In this document: piece by piece, positions 1 to 7,948 of the stretch
Layout of the letters: the number at the start of each line of letters is the position of its first letter
How positions within the stretch are numbered: position 1 is the first letter of the stretch
Assembly: GCA_023390655.1 (NCBI GenBank)
Contig: JAEWCL010000001.1
Location: forward strand, 38,146 to 102,145
DNA from: Bacillota bacterium
GTDB lineage: Bacteria; Bacillota; Clostridia; Christensenellales; CAG-138
Direction: 5' to 3'
DNA: 64,000 nt
Made by a program: the position numbers and the translations under genes
The notes under the pieces: model-generated
Databases searched by the model: none
What the model was told of the DNA's origin: nothing
What the model saw: only the letters and a program-made list of their open reading frames with translations

Positions 1-305
1 GGGATGTCGGTATCGAGCGTTACTGGGATTTTGAAGGTGGAATTCCCTTCTTTTTGCGTGGGATAGTAGGTTTGACCGTTTACAAGCATGTACTCGTAAT
101 GCGGGCTTGACCATATAACCGTAGCCGTGGTAACGCCGTTTTGGATTGCCAGTTCGGCAGGAGAAGCGACACTGGCCCTGCCCGAGCCGCCGGAGAGCAT
201 CGCTTCAACCGTATATTGCCCATCGGCGAGCGGCCCGGCAGCCAATGCACAAAGGGGCGCTATCAGCATACAAAATACCAAAAGCAACAGGATTGGCTTT
301 CTCAT
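1..305 (-). CDS. Secreted NEAT-like protein, cut by window edge
   Basis: About 101 N-terminal residues are visible and the 3' end lies outside the window. Residues 1-22 form a signal peptide: MRK, then a run of Leu/Val/Phe ending APLCALA. The mature part begins with DGQYTVEAML and continues with a beta-rich pattern (GGSGRASV, ATVIWSSPHYEYM, NSTFKIPV). This resembles the heme-binding NEAT fold and related iron-transport-associated domains of Clostridia; the resemblance is by eye only. It starts four bases beyond the stop of the upstream lipoprotein gene (310-792), so the two are probably co-transcribed with cbiK from the leftward cobalamin-riboswitch promoter. I infer a role in binding a tetrapyrrole or corrinoid at the cell surface. 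Confidence 0.6.
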   Translation of the reverse strand, partial: MRKPILLLLVFCMLIAPLCALAAGPLADGQYTVEAMLSGGSGRASVASPAELAIQNGVTTATVIWSSPHYEYMLVNGQTYYPTQKEGNSTFKIPVTLDTDI

Positions 306-309
306 AGGC

Positions 310-792
310 TTATTTCAGCTTGATGGCGTCGGCGGGAATCAGCGCGGATTGAAACACGAGTACGCGGTCGTACCATGATTCCTTCTTGATGCTCCACGCG
401 GCGCAGTCGATGTTTTTATCAAGTGCCTCCACGGGTACCTCAAAGGTAACTTCATCCTCTGCGTTGATGACGGACGGGATGGTATGCGCCTCTGTATCGG
501 CAAGTGCCTGTTCACCCGTTCCCATGTACAGCTTGCCATAGCCTTTTCCGCTCATGGTGATCACGCAGGTCATGGTCCCCTCTTTTACGTTAAGCTGTGC
601 GTCCACCACGCGGAACATCGAAGAGCTTGCAGAAACTTCGATGGCATAGGTGCCTTCTGCAATCTGGCTCGCGTAGATGGGCGTAAGCTCCGGTGTGGGG
701 GTGGGCGTTGGCTCTGCGGGCTGCGCGGCGCAGGCGCAAAGGAGGGATATTGCCAGGATGAGCATCGTCGATGCAAGGAGTGCTTTTTTCAT
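310..792 (-). CDS. NEAT-like surface lipoprotein
   Basis: The protein has 160 residues. Residues 1-20 are a lipoprotein signal peptide with a lipobox ending in Cys21 (LCAC). Residues 27-38 are a Pro/Thr-rich linker (PTPTPTPELTP). From about residue 45 comes one compact beta-rich domain with GTYAIEVSAS, a central TMTCVITMSGKGYGKLYMG stretch and a C-terminal WYDRVLVFQSALI. This layout is like the NEAT-type or iron-transport-associated domains often found with clostridial heme or cobalt uptake genes. It lies 83 bases downstream of cbiK on the same strand and directly before a second protein of the same general type. I infer a surface ligand-binding role; the ligand is not shown by the sequence. 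Confidence 0.6.
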   Translation of the reverse strand: MKKALLASTMLILAISLLCACAAQPAEPTPTPTPELTPIYASQIAEGTYAIEVSASSSMFRVVDAQLNVKEGTMTCVITMSGKGYGKLYMGTGEQALADTEAHTIPSVINAEDEVTFEVPVEALDKNIDCAAWSIKKESWYDRVLVFQSALIPADAIKLK

Positions 793-875
793 AGAACGTA
801 ATACCCTCTTTCAAAATACAGCTTTCCGCGCGCGCCAAAGAAATGGTGCGCGCGGAAAGCATAGCGGTGTTATTC

Positions 876-1742
876 TTATTTACCCATGGCCGCGGCAGCG
901 TGCTCCACGAACATCTGCTGGATCGCTGTATTCTGGCCCAAGCCTTTCAGGACGCATTCCACCTCAAAGCCTGCGGCCTCGAAAACGGACTTCCAAGAAT
1001 CCTCCTCATCGCCCGCCATGTCGTTGTTGGCATGGTCGCCCGCAACGATCATCAGCGGCAGAAGCACCACCTTTTTAGCGCCGCTCGCCTGCACAGAGGC
1101 CAGAACTTCCTCTACGGTCGGCTCGGCTTCCACCGTGCCGATAAAGTAGTTATCCTGCCCCGCATCGGTGAGCTTCTGCTGGAGCTTCGCGTAGGTGGCG
1201 TTGGCGTTATGTTCGGTGCCGTGGCCCATAAACACGATGGCCGTGCCATCCGCGTCGTAAGAAGCGGTGTCCGCCGTAATGGCGGAAACGACCTTGTCAT
1301 AATCCGCATCTGAAATCAGGAGCGGCTCGCTGGTTTTGAAGCTCTTGAACTTGTCCTTATAGGGCGTAACTTCGGCGATCACATCATCGTACTCGTAGCC
1401 GCTCATCACATGGGTGGGCTGGATAACGACTTCCTTTACGCCGTCCGCAACAAGCCGATCCATGGCCTGGGTCACATTATCGATCTCGAGGTTATCGCGC
1501 TCCTTGAGCTTGTCGATAATGATCTGGCTCGTAAAGGCGCGGCGCACCTCATATTCTGGGTAGGCGGCCTGGAGCACGTTTTCAATGGCGCCTATGGTGA
1601 TGTCGCGGCTGTCATTATAGCTCGTACCGAAGCTGACGACCAACAGCACGGGTTTTGCGGCAGGTTTTGCCGCGCAGCCTGCCAATACGGGCATTACGAA
1701 CGCAAGCGCCAGAATGAGGGCAAGGGTTTTGAGGTGTTTCAT
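876..1742 (-). CDS. cbiK: CbiK-type cobaltochelatase lipoprotein
   Basis: This 288-residue protein belongs to the CbiK family, which inserts Co2+ (or Fe2+) into sirohydrochlorin in the anaerobic B12 route. The two family histidines are present: His174 in MGHGTEHNA and His237 in GDHANNDM. The SFGTSYNDSR motif at about residues 37-46 and VEAEPTVEEVL at 204-214 also fit. The N-terminus is unusual: residues 1-22 are a signal peptide with a lipobox (VLAG) and Cys23, so the enzyme should be anchored outside the membrane. A periplasmic CbiK that also binds heme is known from Desulfovibrio. Two NEAT-like proteins follow, and a cobalamin riboswitch precedes it. Family assignment is firm. The biological role outside the cell is inferred and could be tetrapyrrole binding rather than chelation. 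Confidence 0.88.
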   Translation of the reverse strand: MKHLKTLALILALAFVMPVLAGCAAKPAAKPVLLVVSFGTSYNDSRDITIGAIENVLQAAYPEYEVRRAFTSQIIIDKLKERDNLEIDNVTQAMDRLVADGVKEVVIQPTHVMSGYEYDDVIAEVTPYKDKFKSFKTSEPLLISDADYDKVVSAITADTASYDADGTAIVFMGHGTEHNANATYAKLQQKLTDAGQDNYFIGTVEAEPTVEEVLASVQASGAKKVVLLPLMIVAGDHANNDMAGDEEDSWKSVFEAAGFEVECVLKGLGQNTAIQQMFVEHAAAAMGK

Positions 1743-1810
1743 TTGTTCGTTTCCTCCATTTTATTTATTTGCCATCGTCCACGCGGGAACCGCGCATGGA
1801 CAGACACAAC

Positions 1811-1838
1811 AAAAAAACCGTTCGCACTCTGCGAACGG
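1811..1838 (-). terminator. Riboswitch-linked terminator before cbiK
   Basis: On the minus strand a 9-base stem (CCGTTCGCA/TGCGAACGG) with a short loop is followed by seven T residues. It lies between the cobalamin aptamer and cbiK, about 70 bases before the start codon. This is the expected place for a ligand-dependent transcription terminator. Confidence 0.8.
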
Positions 1839-1938
1839 CATAAAAGGCACAACAAACATGGAAGATACGCCAAAGGCGATCGTTCCGATATCCATTGCTC
1901 CGGAGGTCCGCAGAGCCGAATATGCCGCAAACGCGGCA

Positions 1939-2104
1939 AGGATACAGGCAAGTATTCTGGCTTATCGCCTGCGCCTGAAAATGGGGCGCGTGGTTTTAAG
2001 CGCCTTCCCAAGGGAGTTCCCTCAGTGACATATGCTTAAAACCTGCGGCGAATCACAGCAACGGCCTTGCGCGGGAGTTTCACCCGGCTTCCATGACCTG
2101 TTCC
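1939..2104 (-). promoter_or_regulatory. Cobalamin riboswitch (classical form) for cbiK
   Basis: Read on the minus strand, the region shows the usual cobalamin aptamer pieces in order: GAAGCCGGGTGAAACTCCC, GCTGTGATTCGCCG, a CACTG...GGGAAGGCG arm, and a B12-box-like AAGCCAGAATACTTGCC. The long arm between the core and the B12 box is what one expects of the larger, class-I-like form. It is followed by a terminator (1811-1838) and then cbiK, so cobalamin should switch off the leftward operon. Boundaries are approximate. Confidence 0.85.
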
Positions 2105-2125
2105 CGATATTCATTTTTCATGCAA

Positions 2126-2155
2126 AGCATATCACCGCGGCCTTAATAGTGTCAA
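2126..2155 (-). promoter_or_regulatory. Sigma-70-type promoter, leftward cbiK operon
   Basis: On the minus strand there is TTGACA (2150-2155), an 18-base spacer and TATGCT (2126-2131). It sits just upstream of the leftward cobalamin aptamer, so the transcript would begin at or near the aptamer. Confidence 0.6.
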
Positions 2156-2178
2156 GGTATATATAGGGCATGCTTGTC

Positions 2179-2208
2179 TTGACAGAGTTCCTGAAACGGC
2201 GGTAAGAT
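2179..2208 (+). promoter_or_regulatory. Sigma-70-type promoter, cbi/cob operon
   Basis: TTGACA (2179-2184), an 18-base spacer and TAAGAT (2203-2208) lie directly upstream of the second cobalamin aptamer. With the leftward promoter at 2126-2155 it forms a compact divergent control region. Confidence 0.6.
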
Positions 2209-2211
2209 AAA

Positions 2212-2345
2212 GTAACAATTGAGTGGAGAAGCAGGGTGAAATTCCCTCGCAAGTACGTTACCGTTACAGCCGGATCGCCATGTTTCATATTCCTTTGCGG
2301 ACACCGAAGGATATGGTTTAAGATGGGTTCCGTCTTTTCTTAAAC
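2212..2345 (+). promoter_or_regulatory. Cobalamin riboswitch (short variant) for cbi/cob operon
   Basis: The core GAAGCAGGGTGAAATTCCC is followed after only about 20 bases by a B12-box-like CAGCCGGATCGCCATG. A stable hairpin then forms between 2287-2295 and 307-314 of the same block (ATATTCCTT/AAGGATAT, 2287-2314), matching the P13/L13 element that makes the kissing loop. The large side arm of the classical type is missing, which fits the shorter class-II or AdoCbl-variant form. An 8-bp stem (GTTTAAGA 2316-2323 with TCTTAAAC 2338-2345) lies between the aptamer and the terminator and could be part of the switching helix. Confidence 0.72.
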
Positions 2346-2346
2346 T

Positions 2347-2376
2347 AGCCTTCGGCGTAAAGCCGGAGGCTTTTTT
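2347..2376 (+). terminator. Terminator hairpin that also holds the cbiD ribosome binding site
   Basis: Stem AGCCTTCGGC (2347-2356) pairs with GCCGGAGGCT (2362-2371) and is followed by a run of T (2371-2376). The only Shine-Dalgarno sequence for cbiD, GGAGG at 2365-2369, lies in the 3' arm of this stem, 8 bases before the ATG at 2378. The hairpin could therefore block both transcription and translation. Confidence 0.75.
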
Positions 2377-2377
2377 G

Positions 2378-3520
2378 ATGGAAGTATTGCGTAAAAATGT
2401 AGATGGGAGGCTGCTTCGCTGCGGCTACACAACAGGCGCCTGCGCCGCGGCCGCGGCCAAGGCGGCAACGGCCATGCTCCTAACGGATGGGCCTGCACCG
2501 ACCGTTTTACTTCCTACGCCCAAAGGGGTAATGCTCACCCTCGATGTGCTTGACGCGCAGTTCGGCCCAAATTTCGCTCGCTGCGCGATAAAAAAGGACA
2601 GCGGCGACGACCCTGATGTAACAAACGGTATTCTTGTGTACGCGCAAGTCGAGTACGGCGACGCGGGCGTCCACATAGAAGGCGGCGAGGGCGTAGGCCG
2701 CGTCACAAAACCCGGCCTCGACCAACTCGTAGGCGAGGCAGCCATCAACTCCACCCCGCGCCGGATGATCACGGAAGCCGTGGAGGCCGTTTGCGCAGAA
2801 TGCGGCTATGCGGGCGGCGTTCGCGTCTGTATTTATGTGCCGGGTGGCGGCGCGCTTGCGAAACGCACCTTTAACCCGCGCATGGGGATAGAGGGTGGCA
2901 TTTCCATCATCGGCACGACTGGCATCGTGGAGCCTATGAGCCATGTCGCGCTCATCGATACCATACGGCTGGAGCTTCGCCAGCTTGCGTCCACGGGTAT
3001 CAAGAATGTTCTCCTTACACCTGGCAATTACGGGGAGACATTCGCCGCAACGAAGCTCGGGCTTCCCATGGGCGCGCATGTTGCCTGCTCGAATTTCATT
3101 GGCGACGCCATCGATGCAGCCGTGGAACTCGGCTTTACGAAAATCCTTCTCGTCGGTCATATCGGCAAGCTTGTAAAGCTCGGGATAGGCATGACGAATA
3201 CCCATTCCGCAAACGGCGACGGGCGCATGGAAACGCTTCTTGCCTGTGCGCTTGATGCAGGGGCGGAACTTCCGCTTTTGAAGGAGATCGCCGCTTGTGT
3301 CACGACGGACGCGGCACTTGCGTACCTGCACAGTGCGGGATTGTTACAGGAAACCATGCACATACTCGGTGCGCGCATTGATGCATGTTTAAAGAGGCGC
3401 GTACCCGAGGGAGTAGAAATCTGCTGTCTTTGCTTTACAAATGCAGAGGGCTTCGGCGGCATCTTAGCGCGGAGCGAAAACGCCGATCGCTTATTACGCC
3501 TTTGGAGGGGAAACGCATGA
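2378..3520 (+). CDS. cbiD: Cobalt-precorrin-5B C1-methyltransferase
   Basis: CbiD methylates C1 of the corrin ring with S-adenosylmethionine in the anaerobic B12 pathway. The N-terminal signature GYTTGACAAAAA is at residues 16-27, and the protein has 380 residues, normal for the family. Further family landmarks are FNPRMGIEGGISIIGTTG and PGNYGE. The ATG at 2378 is preferred because GGAGG lies 8 bases upstream; a TTG directly before it (2375) is in frame and could also be used. This is the first gene of a chain of 15 genes that all overlap their neighbours. Its ATGA overlap with cbiF implies translational coupling. Expression is under the short cobalamin riboswitch. Confidence 0.95.
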   Translation: MEVLRKNVDGRLLRCGYTTGACAAAAAKAATAMLLTDGPAPTVLLPTPKGVMLTLDVLDAQFGPNFARCAIKKDSGDDPDVTNGILVYAQVEYGDAGVHIEGGEGVGRVTKPGLDQLVGEAAINSTPRRMITEAVEAVCAECGYAGGVRVCIYVPGGGALAKRTFNPRMGIEGGISIIGTTGIVEPMSHVALIDTIRLELRQLASTGIKNVLLTPGNYGETFAATKLGLPMGAHVACSNFIGDAIDAAVELGFTKILLVGHIGKLVKLGIGMTNTHSANGDGRMETLLACALDAGAELPLLKEIAACVTTDAALAYLHSAGLLQETMHILGARIDACLKRRVPEGVEICCLCFTNAEGFGGILARSENADRLLRLWRGNA

Positions 3521-4275
3521 TCTACTTCGTGGGGGCGGGCTGCGGGGCGGCGGACCTCATCACCGTGCGGGGCGCGGAGCTTTTAAAAAAAGCGGACGCT
3601 ATCATCTACGCAGGGTCGCTCGTAAGCCCTGCGCTTTTAGATTATGCGAAGTCGGATTGCGAGACATTCAACAGCGCGAAGATGACGCTCGATGAGGTAA
3701 TTGAAGTGATGGAGCGCATGGAAGCAGACGGCAAAATGACCGTGCGGCTCCACACGGGCGACCCTTCTATATACGGCGCGATACGAGAACAGATGGATCG
3801 GCTCGATGCCCTCCATATCCCTTATGATATCTGTCCCGGCGTATCGAGTTTTTGCGGTGCTGCGGCGGCGCTCAAGGCCGAGTATACGCTGCCCGGCGTG
3901 AGCCAAAGCGTGATCATCACCCGCATGGAAGGGAGAACGCCCGTGCCGGAGCGGGAAGCGGTCCGCAGCCTTGCCGCGCACCAAACGACCATGGTGATTT
4001 TTTTGAGCGCGGGGCTGACGGAGGACTTACAGGCGGAGCTTCTTGCGGGCGGCTACGGGGCGCAAACGCCCGCCGCCATCGTATACAAGGCGAGCTGGCC
4101 GGAGGAAAAGATCGTGCGCTGCACGGTGGCTACGCTCCATCAGGCGGCGATAAAAAGCAATATCAATAACCATGCGCTCATTGCAGTGGGCGGATTTTTG
4201 GGCGATGATTACGAGTTAAGTAAGCTCTACGACCCCGCGTTTACCACCGCCTTCCGGCAGGGTATGGAACGATGA
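3517..4275 (+). CDS. cbiF: Cobalt-precorrin-4 C11-methyltransferase
   Basis: This is a 252-residue SAM-dependent tetrapyrrole methyltransferase. The start is the ATG at 3517, which overlaps the cbiD stop and follows GGAGGGG. The N-terminal loop FVGAGCGAADLITVRG (residues 4-19), the YAGSLV motif, HTGDPSIYGA and PGVSSFCGAAAAL are typical of the CbiF/CobM group. The enzyme transfers a methyl group to C11 of cobalt-precorrin-4. The reading frame stays open upstream to 3385, but that part overlaps cbiD and is not expected to be translated. A 4-base overlap with cbiG follows. Confidence 0.94.
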   Translation: MIYFVGAGCGAADLITVRGAELLKKADAIIYAGSLVSPALLDYAKSDCETFNSAKMTLDEVIEVMERMEADGKMTVRLHTGDPSIYGAIREQMDRLDALHIPYDICPGVSSFCGAAAALKAEYTLPGVSQSVIITRMEGRTPVPEREAVRSLAAHQTTMVIFLSAGLTEDLQAELLAGGYGAQTPAAIVYKASWPEEKIVRCTVATLHQAAIKSNINNHALIAVGGFLGDDYELSKLYDPAFTTAFRQGMER

Positions 4276-5291
4276 AGATCGGCATTCTGGCGTTCAGCGA
4301 AATGGGATTTTTGCTCGGTAAAAGGCTGGCAGAATATTTTACGCGCAAGGCCGATGAGACGGACGTAACGCGCTGTAGGGATGGCGGGCTCGCGGCCTGG
4401 ACGCAAGCACATTTTGTGTCGGATGAGGCGCTCATTTTCATTGGCTCAACGGGTATCGCCGTGCGCGCCGTAGCGCCCTATGTAAAAAGCAAAGCGAAAG
4501 ACCCCGCTGTGGTCGTGGTGGATGAGCTTGGCACGTACAGCGTTTCGCTGCTTTCGGGGCATTTGGGCGGCGCGAACGAACTGGCCGCGGAAATTGCAGA
4601 GGTTCTTGACGCCATCCCTGTCGTCACCACCGCGACCGACCTTCATAGCGTTTTTGCCGTGGATATCTGGGCGAAAAAACAGGGTCTTACCATCATCAAC
4701 CCCGAGCGCATCAAATGGGTATCTTCGCGCCTGCTTGCGGGGGAAACCCTTGCGATGAACAGCGAATTTCCCGTGGCGGGTGAGCCGCCCACAGGGATCA
4801 AACTGAGCGAGGACAAAGGCGACATCCTCGTAACCTGCCACACGTCCGGCGGGGCGGAGGCGCTGCGGCTCGTGCCGCCCATCGTCACGCTCGGCATCGG
4901 CTGCAAAAAGGATACGGACGTGGAAACCATAGAGAACGCGTTTTCCCTGATACTCGCCAAAGCCGGCTGCCATCCCGCCGCCGTCAAGCAGGTATGCAGC
5001 ATCGACCTGAAAGCGAACGAGCACAGCATTTTAGAGTTCTGCCGCCGCCACGCGCTGCCTTACCGCACGTTTTCAGCGGCTGCGCTTGCGGCTGTGCCGG
5101 GCAAGTTTACGGGCTCTGCCTTTGTAAAGCGCGTTACGGGTGTGGACAATGTATGCGAGCGGAGCGCGGTGCTGGGGAGCGGGAAAGACGGCAGGCTGAT
5201 TACACAAAAGTACGCGGGGCATGGCGTTGCCATGGCGCTTTCGATAGGGCCGTATGTGCTGCGGCTTTGCGAGGAAGGAACTACGCAATGA
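4272..5291 (+). CDS. cbiG: Cobalt-precorrin-5A hydrolase
   Basis: CbiG opens the delta-lactone of cobalt-precorrin-5A and releases acetaldehyde during ring contraction. The 339-residue protein has the N-terminal domain motifs STGIAVRAVAPY (59-70) and LLSGHLGGANELA (93-105), and a C-terminal CobE-like domain that begins near TLGIGCKKDTD. The order cbiF-cbiG-cbiH is common in Firmicutes. It overlaps cbiF by ATGA and cbiH by 4 bases. Confidence 0.94.
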   Translation: MKIGILAFSEMGFLLGKRLAEYFTRKADETDVTRCRDGGLAAWTQAHFVSDEALIFIGSTGIAVRAVAPYVKSKAKDPAVVVVDELGTYSVSLLSGHLGGANELAAEIAEVLDAIPVVTTATDLHSVFAVDIWAKKQGLTIINPERIKWVSSRLLAGETLAMNSEFPVAGEPPTGIKLSEDKGDILVTCHTSGGAEALRLVPPIVTLGIGCKKDTDVETIENAFSLILAKAGCHPAAVKQVCSIDLKANEHSILEFCRRHALPYRTFSAAALAAVPGKFTGSAFVKRVTGVDNVCERSAVLGSGKDGRLITQKYAGHGVAMALSIGPYVLRLCEEGTTQ

Positions 5292-6019
5292 GCAGGCTGT
5301 ATGTTGTTGGTCTCGGCCCCGGAAATGCAGAAGGCATGACAACCGCCTGCCGCACCGCCATTGAGCGGGCGGACATCGTCGTGGGCTATACGAAGTATAT
5401 TGAGCTGATTACGCCTCTTTATCCTGAGAAGCCGGTCTTTTCTACGCCCATGCTCGGAGAGGTGGAACGCTGCCGGCATGCGCTCGCGCTTGCGGACAAA
5501 GGGCAGACCGTAGCGGTTGTATGTAGCGGCGACGCGGGCGTATACGGCATGGCGGGGCTTATTTTAGAACTCGCGGGGGAACATCCGAACGTGGAAATAG
5601 AGATCGTTCCCGGCGTTACGGCGGCGCTCGCGGGCGCAGCTATTTTGGGCGCGCCGCTGACGCACGATTTTGCGGTGATCAGCCTTTCCGATCTTCTCAC
5701 TCCGTGGGAGCTGATCGAAAAGCGCCTATCCTGCGCCGCCATAGGGGATTTCTGCATTGCGCTCTACAACCCGTCCAGCAAAAAGCGGGCGGACTATTTG
5801 GAAAGAGCCTGCGATATCCTTTTGCAGTATAAATCGCCCGATACGCTGTGCGGCATCACGCAGAACATCGGGCGCGGCGGCGAAAGCAAGGAACTTATGA
5901 CTTTACGTGAGCTTCGGGGCGTGAAGGCCGATATGTTCACCACCGTGTTCGTCGGCAACACGCAAACAAAAAAGATCGCGGGTAAACTGGTAACGCCGAG
6001 GGGGTATCGCCTTGGCTGA
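5288..6019 (+). CDS. cbiH: Cobalt-precorrin-3B C17-methyltransferase
   Basis: This 243-residue SAM-dependent methyltransferase belongs to the CbiH/CobJ group and performs C17 methylation with ring contraction. Motifs seen are VVGLGPGNAEGMT at the N-terminus, SGDAGVYGMA, PGVTAALAGAAILGAPL and YNPSSKKRADYL. The start at 5288 overlaps the cbiG stop by 4 bases. The same frame is open much farther upstream, but it lies over cbiG. The end overlaps cbiJ by 8 bases. Confidence 0.94.
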   Translation: MSRLYVVGLGPGNAEGMTTACRTAIERADIVVGYTKYIELITPLYPEKPVFSTPMLGEVERCRHALALADKGQTVAVVCSGDAGVYGMAGLILELAGEHPNVEIEIVPGVTAALAGAAILGAPLTHDFAVISLSDLLTPWELIEKRLSCAAIGDFCIALYNPSSKKRADYLERACDILLQYKSPDTLCGITQNIGRGGESKELMTLRELRGVKADMFTTVFVGNTQTKKIAGKLVTPRGYRLG

Positions 6020-6764
6020 AATTATCCTGTTCGGCGGCACAAGCGAGGGACGGGAGCTTGCGGCGCTCCTGAAAGCCAGGAATATTTCCGCGCTCGCATG
6101 CGTCGCTACGGAATACGGGGAATCGCTTCTCGATGCGGGCGGCAGCGTAGAAGTGCATATGGGGAGGCTTGACGAAAATGCCATGGCCGGGCTTATTCAG
6201 GAACACGGCCCGCGCTTTGTACTCGACGCCACGCACCCTTACGCGGACGCGGTGAGCAGAAACCTCCGCGCCGCCTGCGAGAGGGCAAATACCGCATACC
6301 TTCGCGTGAAGCGCGAAAGCGCCATGGAGGACGGATTTCTAAGCTTTTCCTCCATGGACGCACTGGTCAAATGGCTCAATACGACCGACGGCATGATATT
6401 TTCCGGCCTCGGGGCGAAGGAGGCGCGCGCGCTTACCGCCGTAACAGGCTTCGAACGCCGCGTTTGGCTCCGCATTTTGCCCTTTATAGAAGGGCTCAAC
6501 GTCTGCCTCAAGGCGGGCTTCCCCGCAAAACACATCATCTGCATGCAGGGGCCGTTTTCAGAAGAGCTCAACGCCGCCATGTTCCGCGCGGCGGGGGCGG
6601 AGATCCTCATCACCAAGGAATCGGGCGCGGCGGGGGGATTTACAGAAAAGCTCGCGGCGGCGCGCGCCTGCGATATGGTTGTAGCGGTGTTAAAGCGCCC
6701 CGATGAGGAAGCGGGGCTTACCTTGGAGGAAGCAAAACGAAAGATCGAAGGCGGGGGGCTATGA
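6012..6764 (+). CDS. cbiJ: Cobalt-precorrin-6A reductase
   Basis: CbiJ/CobK reduces the corrin macrocycle of (cobalt-)precorrin-6A with a nicotinamide cofactor. The 250-residue protein starts with the nucleotide-binding motif LFGGTSEGRELAALL (residues 5-19) and has the family motif DATHPYA. The start codon is TTG at 6012, inside the end of cbiH, so translation probably depends on coupling with the upstream gene. It ends with a 4-base overlap on cbiET. Confidence 0.92.
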   Translation: MAEIILFGGTSEGRELAALLKARNISALACVATEYGESLLDAGGSVEVHMGRLDENAMAGLIQEHGPRFVLDATHPYADAVSRNLRAACERANTAYLRVKRESAMEDGFLSFSSMDALVKWLNTTDGMIFSGLGAKEARALTAVTGFERRVWLRILPFIEGLNVCLKAGFPAKHIICMQGPFSEELNAAMFRAAGAEILITKESGAAGGFTEKLAAARACDMVVAVLKRPDEEAGLTLEEAKRKIEGGGL

Positions 6765-7948
6765 AACGTGTAGCCATCATAGGCATCGGCATGGGCGCAG
6801 ATACCGTAACGGGAGAGGGCCTGCGCGCCATCGAGCAGGCGGAAGCCGTTTTGGGCGCGCCGCGCATGCTCTTGGCATTTTCCCGTTTTGAGAAACCCGC
6901 GTATGCGGTATACGAGCCGGAGAAGGTAAAGGCGGTTCTCGACGAAAGCGGCATGCAACGCTTTGCCGTGCTGGTTTCTGGCGATACGGGCTTTTACAGC
7001 GCGGCGGATGGGCTGAATTTGGCGCTTTCCGGCTATGAAATAGAATTGATCCCCGGCATTTCCTCCGTTTCGTATTTCTTTGCAAAACTCAAGCGCCCCT
7101 GGCAGGATGTGGCGCTTGCAAGCTGCCATGGCAGGGAAACGAACTTTACGGATACCGTGCGCCGCAATCGCCTGACCTTCACCCTTATGGGCGGCAATGC
7201 AGACGTGCTTGCAAAAGGGCTTATAGAGGCAGGCTTCGGCGGATTAACAGCAACCATAGGCGAAAACCTCGGCACAGAAAACGAGCGTATCTTTACGCTG
7301 CCGGTAAACGAGCTTATAAAAGCGTCCATCGCCAAGCTGGCGGTGCTGCTCCTGGAAAACCCAAACGCGGACGCGCGCATCCGCTTCGGCATCCCCGACG
7401 AGGAATTTATACGAGGTAATGTGCCCATGACAAAATCCGAGGTGCGCGCCGTGAGCCTGAGCCGCCTCGCGCTTTCCCCCGATGCAGTCTGCTGCGACAT
7501 CGGCGCGGGCACTGGCTCCGTGACGGTGGAAATGGCGCTCGCCGCCTACAACGGCCATGTTTACGCGGTGGATCAGAACGAGGAAGCGGTTTCGCTGATT
7601 ACGGAAAATTGCAGGCGCTTTCATATCGGCAACGTGACGCCGGTGCTAGGCAGCGCGCCCGAGGCGCTTTTTGCGCTTCCACCGTTCGATACGGCATTCA
7701 TCGGCGGGAGCGGGGGAGAGGTGGGGGATATTTTTGCGGCGGTTTTATCGAAAAATCCACTTGCACACATCGTGGTGAACGCAATCGCTCTGGAAACCGT
7801 GCATGCGGCGGTTGAGGCATTCAAGGCGCACGGCATCGTGCCTGAGATTGTACAGCTTAACGCCGCGCGGGCAAAGCCCGCGGGCGGCTTGCATATGATG
7901 CTGGCGCAGAACCCCGTGTTCATCGTTTCGGGCGGAGGGAAGCCATGA
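6761..7948 (+). CDS. cbiET: Fused cobalt-precorrin C5/C15-methyltransferase-decarboxylase
   Basis: The 395-residue protein is a natural fusion of CbiE and CbiT, like CobL of the aerobic pathway. The CbiE half (about 1-200) has GIGMGADTVTGEG, SGDTGFYSAADG and PGISSVSYFFAKL. The CbiT half (about 205-395) has the class I methyltransferase SAM loop DIGAGTGSVTVEMAL and FIGGSGGEVGDIF. Together they methylate C5 and C15 and decarboxylate the C12 acetate side chain. The gene overlaps cbiJ and cbiA by 4 bases each. Confidence 0.94.
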   Translation: MKRVAIIGIGMGADTVTGEGLRAIEQAEAVLGAPRMLLAFSRFEKPAYAVYEPEKVKAVLDESGMQRFAVLVSGDTGFYSAADGLNLALSGYEIELIPGISSVSYFFAKLKRPWQDVALASCHGRETNFTDTVRRNRLTFTLMGGNADVLAKGLIEAGFGGLTATIGENLGTENERIFTLPVNELIKASIAKLAVLLLENPNADARIRFGIPDEEFIRGNVPMTKSEVRAVSLSRLALSPDAVCCDIGAGTGSVTVEMALAAYNGHVYAVDQNEEAVSLITENCRRFHIGNVTPVLGSAPEALFALPPFDTAFIGGSGGEVGDIFAAVLSKNPLAHIVVNAIALETVHAAVEAFKAHGIVPEIVQLNAARAKPAGGLHMMLAQNPVFIVSGGGKP

